A stretch of 31,945 nt of DNA from Streptomyces alboflavus (GTDB taxonomy: Bacteria; Actinomycetota; Actinomycetes; Streptomycetales; Streptomycetaceae): assembly GCF_000716675.1 (NCBI RefSeq), contig NZ_JNXT01000078.1:1-31945 (forward strand). The letters run 5' to 3'. This document shows, one piece after another, positions 29,047-31,945 of the stretch. A model generated the notes under the pieces. It was not told the origin of the DNA. It did not search any database and was given only the letters and a program-made list of their open reading frames with translations. Positions within the stretch are counted from its first letter, which is position 1. Each line of letters opens with the position of its first letter. The translations under genes were made by a program, and so were the position numbers.

Positions 29047-30681
29047 TCAGAGCCCCACGGCCGCCCGCTCCACCACCGCCCCCAGATTCAGGCTGTGCGG
29101 CAGCGTGCCGAACGCCGCGCCCCAGTCCCCGCCGAGCCGGGACGCGCAGAACACGTCGGCCACCTCCGCCGGGGCGTACCGCACGAGCAGCGAGCCCTGG
29201 AGCACCAGGGCCATCCGCTCCACCAGGCGCCGCGCCCGCGCCTCGACGCCGTTCAGGTCCGCCAGCTCCGTGAGCAGGTCCTTGATCGCGCCGTCCAGGC
29301 GGTGATCGGCCCCGCGCGCCGCGCCGACCTCCTCAAGGAACGCGGCGAGCGCCTGCGGCTCCCGCTGCAACGCCCGCAGCACGTCGAGCGCCTGGACGTT
29401 GCCCGAGCCCTCCCAGATGGAGTTCAGCGGCGCCTCGCGCAGGAGCCGCGGCATCCCCGACTCCTCGACGTACCCGTTGCCGCCCAGGCACTCCAGGGCC
29501 TCACCCGCGAGCGGGGTGCACCGCTTCGTCACCCAGTACTTCGCGGCCGGCACCGCGAGCCGCAGGAACGCCCGCTCCCGCTCGCTCCCGTCGTCGTACG
29601 CGGCCGCGAGCCGCAGCGCGAGCGTCGTCGCCGCCTCCGACTCCACCGCCAGATCCGCCAGGACGTTGCGCATCAGCGGCTTGTCGACCAGCTTGCCGCC
29701 GAACGCCTCCCGGTACGTGGCGTGATGCACGGCCTGCGCCACCGCCTGCCGCATCAGCGCCGCGGAGCCGATGACGCAGTCGAGCCGGGTCGCCGCCACC
29801 ATCTCGATGATGGTGCGCACCCCGCGCCCCTCGTCGCCGACCCGGCGCGCCCAGGTCCCGTCGAATTCGACCTCGCTGGAGGCATTCGACTTGTTCCCGA
29901 GTTTGTCCTTCAGGCGCTGAATGCCGAATACGTTCCTGGAACCGTCCTCAAGGACCCGTGGCACCAGAAAACAAGTGAGTCCGGCCTCGGCCTGCGCGAG
30001 GACGAGAAAGCCGTCCGACATCGGCGCGGAACAGAACCACTTGTGCCCGACGAGTTCGTACGTCCCGTCCTCGGCGAGCGCCCGCGCCCGCGTCGTATTG
30101 GCCCGTACGTCACTGCCGCCCTGCTTCTCCGTCATGCCCATCCCGAAGAGCACGCCCGCCTTCTGCGCGGCCGGCCGCAGCCCCTCGTCGTACACCGTGG
30201 ACGTCAGCCGCGGCTCCCACTCGGCGGCGAGCGCCGGGTCGGCGCGCAGCGCGGGCACCGCCGCGTGCGTCATCGACACCGGACAGCCGTGCCCGCCCTC
30301 CGTCTGCGTCCACACCAGGAAACCCGCCGCCCGCCGCACATGCCCGCCGGGACGGCTCCACGCCGCCGTCAGGCCCGCGCCGACGGCCTTGCTGAGCAGC
30401 CGGTGCCAGGACGGATGGAAGGAGACCTCGTCGATCCGGTTCCCATACCGGTCATGCGTGTGCAGAACGGGTGGATTCTCGTTCGCGAGCACCCCCCACT
30501 CCTGCGCCTGGGCGGAACCCGCGGTGCGGCCGAGGGCGGAGAGCTCCTCGCGAGTCGCCTCCAGGAGCGACGGGTCGAGATGCCGTTCGACCCCCTCCAC
30601 CAGAGCGCGGTCGGACGTGAAGACGTCATATCCCACCAGGGGCGGAGCCTGGTTGGTCACTGTGTGGGTGGTGGCTGCCAT
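29047..30681 (-). CDS. AidB-like acyl-CoA dehydrogenase
   Basis: A 544-aa flavoprotein of the acyl-CoA dehydrogenase superfamily. The N-terminus (VTNQAPPLVGYDVFTSDRAL, then ANENPPVLHTHDRYGNRIDEVSFHPSWH) is characteristic of AidB, which binds DNA in E. coli and is part of the adaptive response to alkylation. The FAD region includes GMGMTEKQGGSDVR and HKWFCSAPMSD; the C-terminal half has the typical ECLGGNGYVEESGMPRL and LNSIWEGSGNVQALD. Whether it acts on DNA damage or on an acyl-CoA is not known for actinobacterial members. The ATG has no ribosome site but TACCGT lies 6 nt upstream, so it looks leaderless. It is divergent from the YihY gene with 17 bp between start codons. Confidence 0.9.
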   Translation of the reverse strand: MAATTHTVTNQAPPLVGYDVFTSDRALVEGVERHLDPSLLEATREELSALGRTAGSAQAQEWGVLANENPPVLHTHDRYGNRIDEVSFHPSWHRLLSKAVGAGLTAAWSRPGGHVRRAAGFLVWTQTEGGHGCPVSMTHAAVPALRADPALAAEWEPRLTSTVYDEGLRPAAQKAGVLFGMGMTEKQGGSDVRANTTRARALAEDGTYELVGHKWFCSAPMSDGFLVLAQAEAGLTCFLVPRVLEDGSRNVFGIQRLKDKLGNKSNASSEVEFDGTWARRVGDEGRGVRTIIEMVAATRLDCVIGSAALMRQAVAQAVHHATYREAFGGKLVDKPLMRNVLADLAVESEAATTLALRLAAAYDDGSERERAFLRLAVPAAKYWVTKRCTPLAGEALECLGGNGYVEESGMPRLLREAPLNSIWEGSGNVQALDVLRALQREPQALAAFLEEVGAARGADHRLDGAIKDLLTELADLNGVEARARRLVERMALVLQGSLLVRYAPAEVADVFCASRLGGDWGAAFGTLPHSLNLGAVVERAAVGL

Positions 30682-30686
30682 GCCGC

Positions 30687-30693
30687 TACGGTA
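30687..30693. promoter_or_regulatory. Shared -10 element for divergent leaderless genes
   Basis: The heptamer TACGGTA gives TACGGT on the plus strand (30687-30692), 6 nt before the GTG at 30699. It also gives TACCGT on the minus strand (30693-30688), 6 nt before the ATG at 30681. The two polymerases would compete for the same bases, so the promoters should be mutually exclusive. Clear -35 boxes are not seen on either side. Confidence 0.55.
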
Positions 30694-30698
30694 AGGAG

Positions 30699-31835
30699 GT
30701 GCACCAGGCAAAAGAAACACCCGGGCGGCCACACGGTCGCTGGAAACGGGCCCGCGCTCTCTACCGCAACGTCTCCAAGCGCAGGACCGCCTGGCTGCTG
30801 CTGAAGGACACCGTCAACTCCTGCATCGAGTACCGCGTCCTCGGGCTCGCGGCGGAGGCGGCGTTCTTCACGCTGCTGTCCGTGCCGCCGCTGCTGCTCA
30901 GCCTCATCGGGCTGCTCGCGTACGTCGACCGGTGGACCGGCGCGGACACCATCACCAGCGTCGAGAACAACATCCTCGAAGCGTCCCGGACGATCCTCTC
31001 CGACAAGGGCGTCCGCGAGATCGCGCAGCCGATCCTCGAGGACGTGATGAAGGTCGGGCGGCCCGACGTCATCTCCATAGGGTTCCTCTTCGCCCTCTGG
31101 TCGGGATCGCGCGCCGTCAACGTCTTCATCGACACCATCACCGTCATGTACGGACTCGACGGTGCCCGCGGCATCGTCAAGACCCGGATCCTCGCCTTCG
31201 GGCTCTTCCTCGTCGCCCTCGTCATCGGGTCCGTCGCGCTGCCGCTGATGGTGGCAGGGCCGGACGCGGTGGTGAAGCTGGTGCCGGGCTCGGCGACGGT
31301 CGTCCAGATCCTCTACTGGCCCGTCGTCACCTTCCTCTCCATCATCTTCCTCACCACCCTCTACCACGTGTCCGTGCCCGTGCGGTCGCCCTGGGTGGAG
31401 GACATGCCCGGGGCGCTCATCGCCCTCGGCATGTGGGTGCTCGGCAGCTTCCTGCTGCGCATCTACCTCACCAGTACCGTGGAAGGGCCCACGATCTACG
31501 GCTCGTTGGCCGCGCCCGTCGCCGTGCTCCTGTGGATCGGGATCTCCGCCTTCGCCGTGCTCGTCGGGGCGGCCGTCAACGCCGCCATAGACCGGGTGTG
31601 GCCGTCCGTCGCCACCGCCTCCGCCCGTGAGGCCAATGAGCGCGTGCGGGAGGCTAAGGCCGCCGAGCTCATCGCGCGGGCCGCGGCCGCGCGGGCCGCG
31701 GAGGATCCCGACGACCCCGACATGCCCTCGGAGTTCCCCGAGCGGTGGTCCCGCTTCCTGCCCCCCGACGACGTTTCCTCGCGCCTGCGCGCCCACCATC
31801 CGAAGCGCAACGGCGACGCCCCGGACCCGGACTAG
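30699..31835 (+). CDS. YihY/BrkB-family inner membrane protein
   Basis: A 378-aa membrane protein of the YihY (formerly RNase BN) / BrkB family. It begins with a basic region (RWKRARALYRNVSKRR), then about six helices with family features such as LGLAAEAAFFTLLSVPPLLL, LWSGSRAVNVFIDTITVMYG and the C-terminal YGSLAAPVAVLLWIGISAFAVLVGAAVNA. The last 85 residues are Ala/Glu/Arg-rich, cytoplasmic and variable. The function of the family is unknown; the old RNase assignment was withdrawn. The GTG at 30699 has AAGGAG directly adjacent, too close to serve as a ribosome site, and TACGGT 6 nt upstream, so the message is probably leaderless. Confidence 0.88.
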   Translation: MHQAKETPGRPHGRWKRARALYRNVSKRRTAWLLLKDTVNSCIEYRVLGLAAEAAFFTLLSVPPLLLSLIGLLAYVDRWTGADTITSVENNILEASRTILSDKGVREIAQPILEDVMKVGRPDVISIGFLFALWSGSRAVNVFIDTITVMYGLDGARGIVKTRILAFGLFLVALVIGSVALPLMVAGPDAVVKLVPGSATVVQILYWPVVTFLSIIFLTTLYHVSVPVRSPWVEDMPGALIALGMWVLGSFLLRIYLTSTVEGPTIYGSLAAPVAVLLWIGISAFAVLVGAAVNAAIDRVWPSVATASAREANERVREAKAAELIARAAAARAAEDPDDPDMPSEFPERWSRFLPPDDVSSRLRAHHPKRNGDAPDPD

Positions 31836-31889
31836 CCCCTCCGGGGGTCCACCCGAAGCCACCTCCCGCCGGCCGGGGTGCCCCCCGAA

Positions 31890-31928
31890 TCGGCGCTCCG
31901 CGCCTCGTCCTCAATCGCCGGACGGGCT
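31890..31928 (+). repeat. REP-like intergenic repeat, copy E
   Basis: Identical to the 39-nt core at 9-47 and followed by nearly the same flank (ctctcccacccacccgc), so the two ends of the window are direct repeats about 31.9 kb apart. An inverted partner probably lies beyond the end of the window. It sits 55 bp after the YihY stop. Confidence 0.9.
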
Positions 31929-31945
31929 CTCTCCCACCCACCCGC

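Overview
The window looks like a chromosomal segment of a Streptomyces or close relative. GC is very high with strong third-position GC bias, which fills the reverse frames with long spurious ORFs. Gene families and dispersed intergenic repeats are typical of the genus. I see no rRNA, tRNA, insertion sequence, phage gene or CRISPR array.

Layout. 1-286: REP-like repeats. 287-1153 (-): aminoglycoside-phosphotransferase-fold kinase. 1346-4472 (+): three-gene CUT1 sugar ABC importer without an ATPase gene, closed by a 20-bp perfect hairpin. 4544-6139: divergent YhgE/Pip-like membrane protein and MarR regulator with two palindromes between them. 6191-7432: OleD/Mgt-type macrolide glycosyltransferase with a palindrome inside its predicted promoter. 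7710-8849: CDP-alcohol phosphatidyltransferase with a repeat-rich insertion. 8857-11165: divergent MocR regulator and YczE membrane protein. 11639-12847: secreted subtilase. 12921-13893: DUF1697 and DUF4440 genes. 13865-15884: transglutaminase-like gene and ketopantoate-reductase-family gene, transcribed apart from a mirror-symmetric promoter pair. 15930-16466 (-): GNAT.

16745-26409 (-) is a sulfur assimilation cluster, read right to left: a 27-codon leader peptide ending in a Met-Cys motif, ferredoxin sulfite reductase (sir), a 59-aa zinc-ribbon protein, cysH (Fe-S APS reductase type), cysC, cysD, cysN, an Ssu-type ABC importer (ssuA, ssuB, ssuC) and a CbiX-type chelatase. Start/stop overlaps link sir to cysH, cysC to cysD and ssuB to ssuC. 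Together the genes import organosulfur compounds, activate and reduce sulfate to sulfide, and insert metal into the siroheme needed by Sir. The leader peptide, an 8-bp long-range complementarity flanking the sir leader and upstream direct repeats suggest cysteine-responsive control.

26731-31835: a GNAT, a GAF-domain AcoR-like regulator lacking the AAA+ domain with an 11-bp inverted repeat upstream, an AidB-like acyl-CoA dehydrogenase, and a divergent YihY/BrkB membrane protein. The last two start codons are 17 bp apart and appear to share one -10 heptamer. The window ends in another copy of the REP-like repeat found at its start.

A recurring theme is apparent leaderless transcription: at least six genes have a -10-like hexamer 6-7 nt before the start codon and no Shine-Dalgarno sequence. 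All functional calls are from sequence reading; no database search was run.
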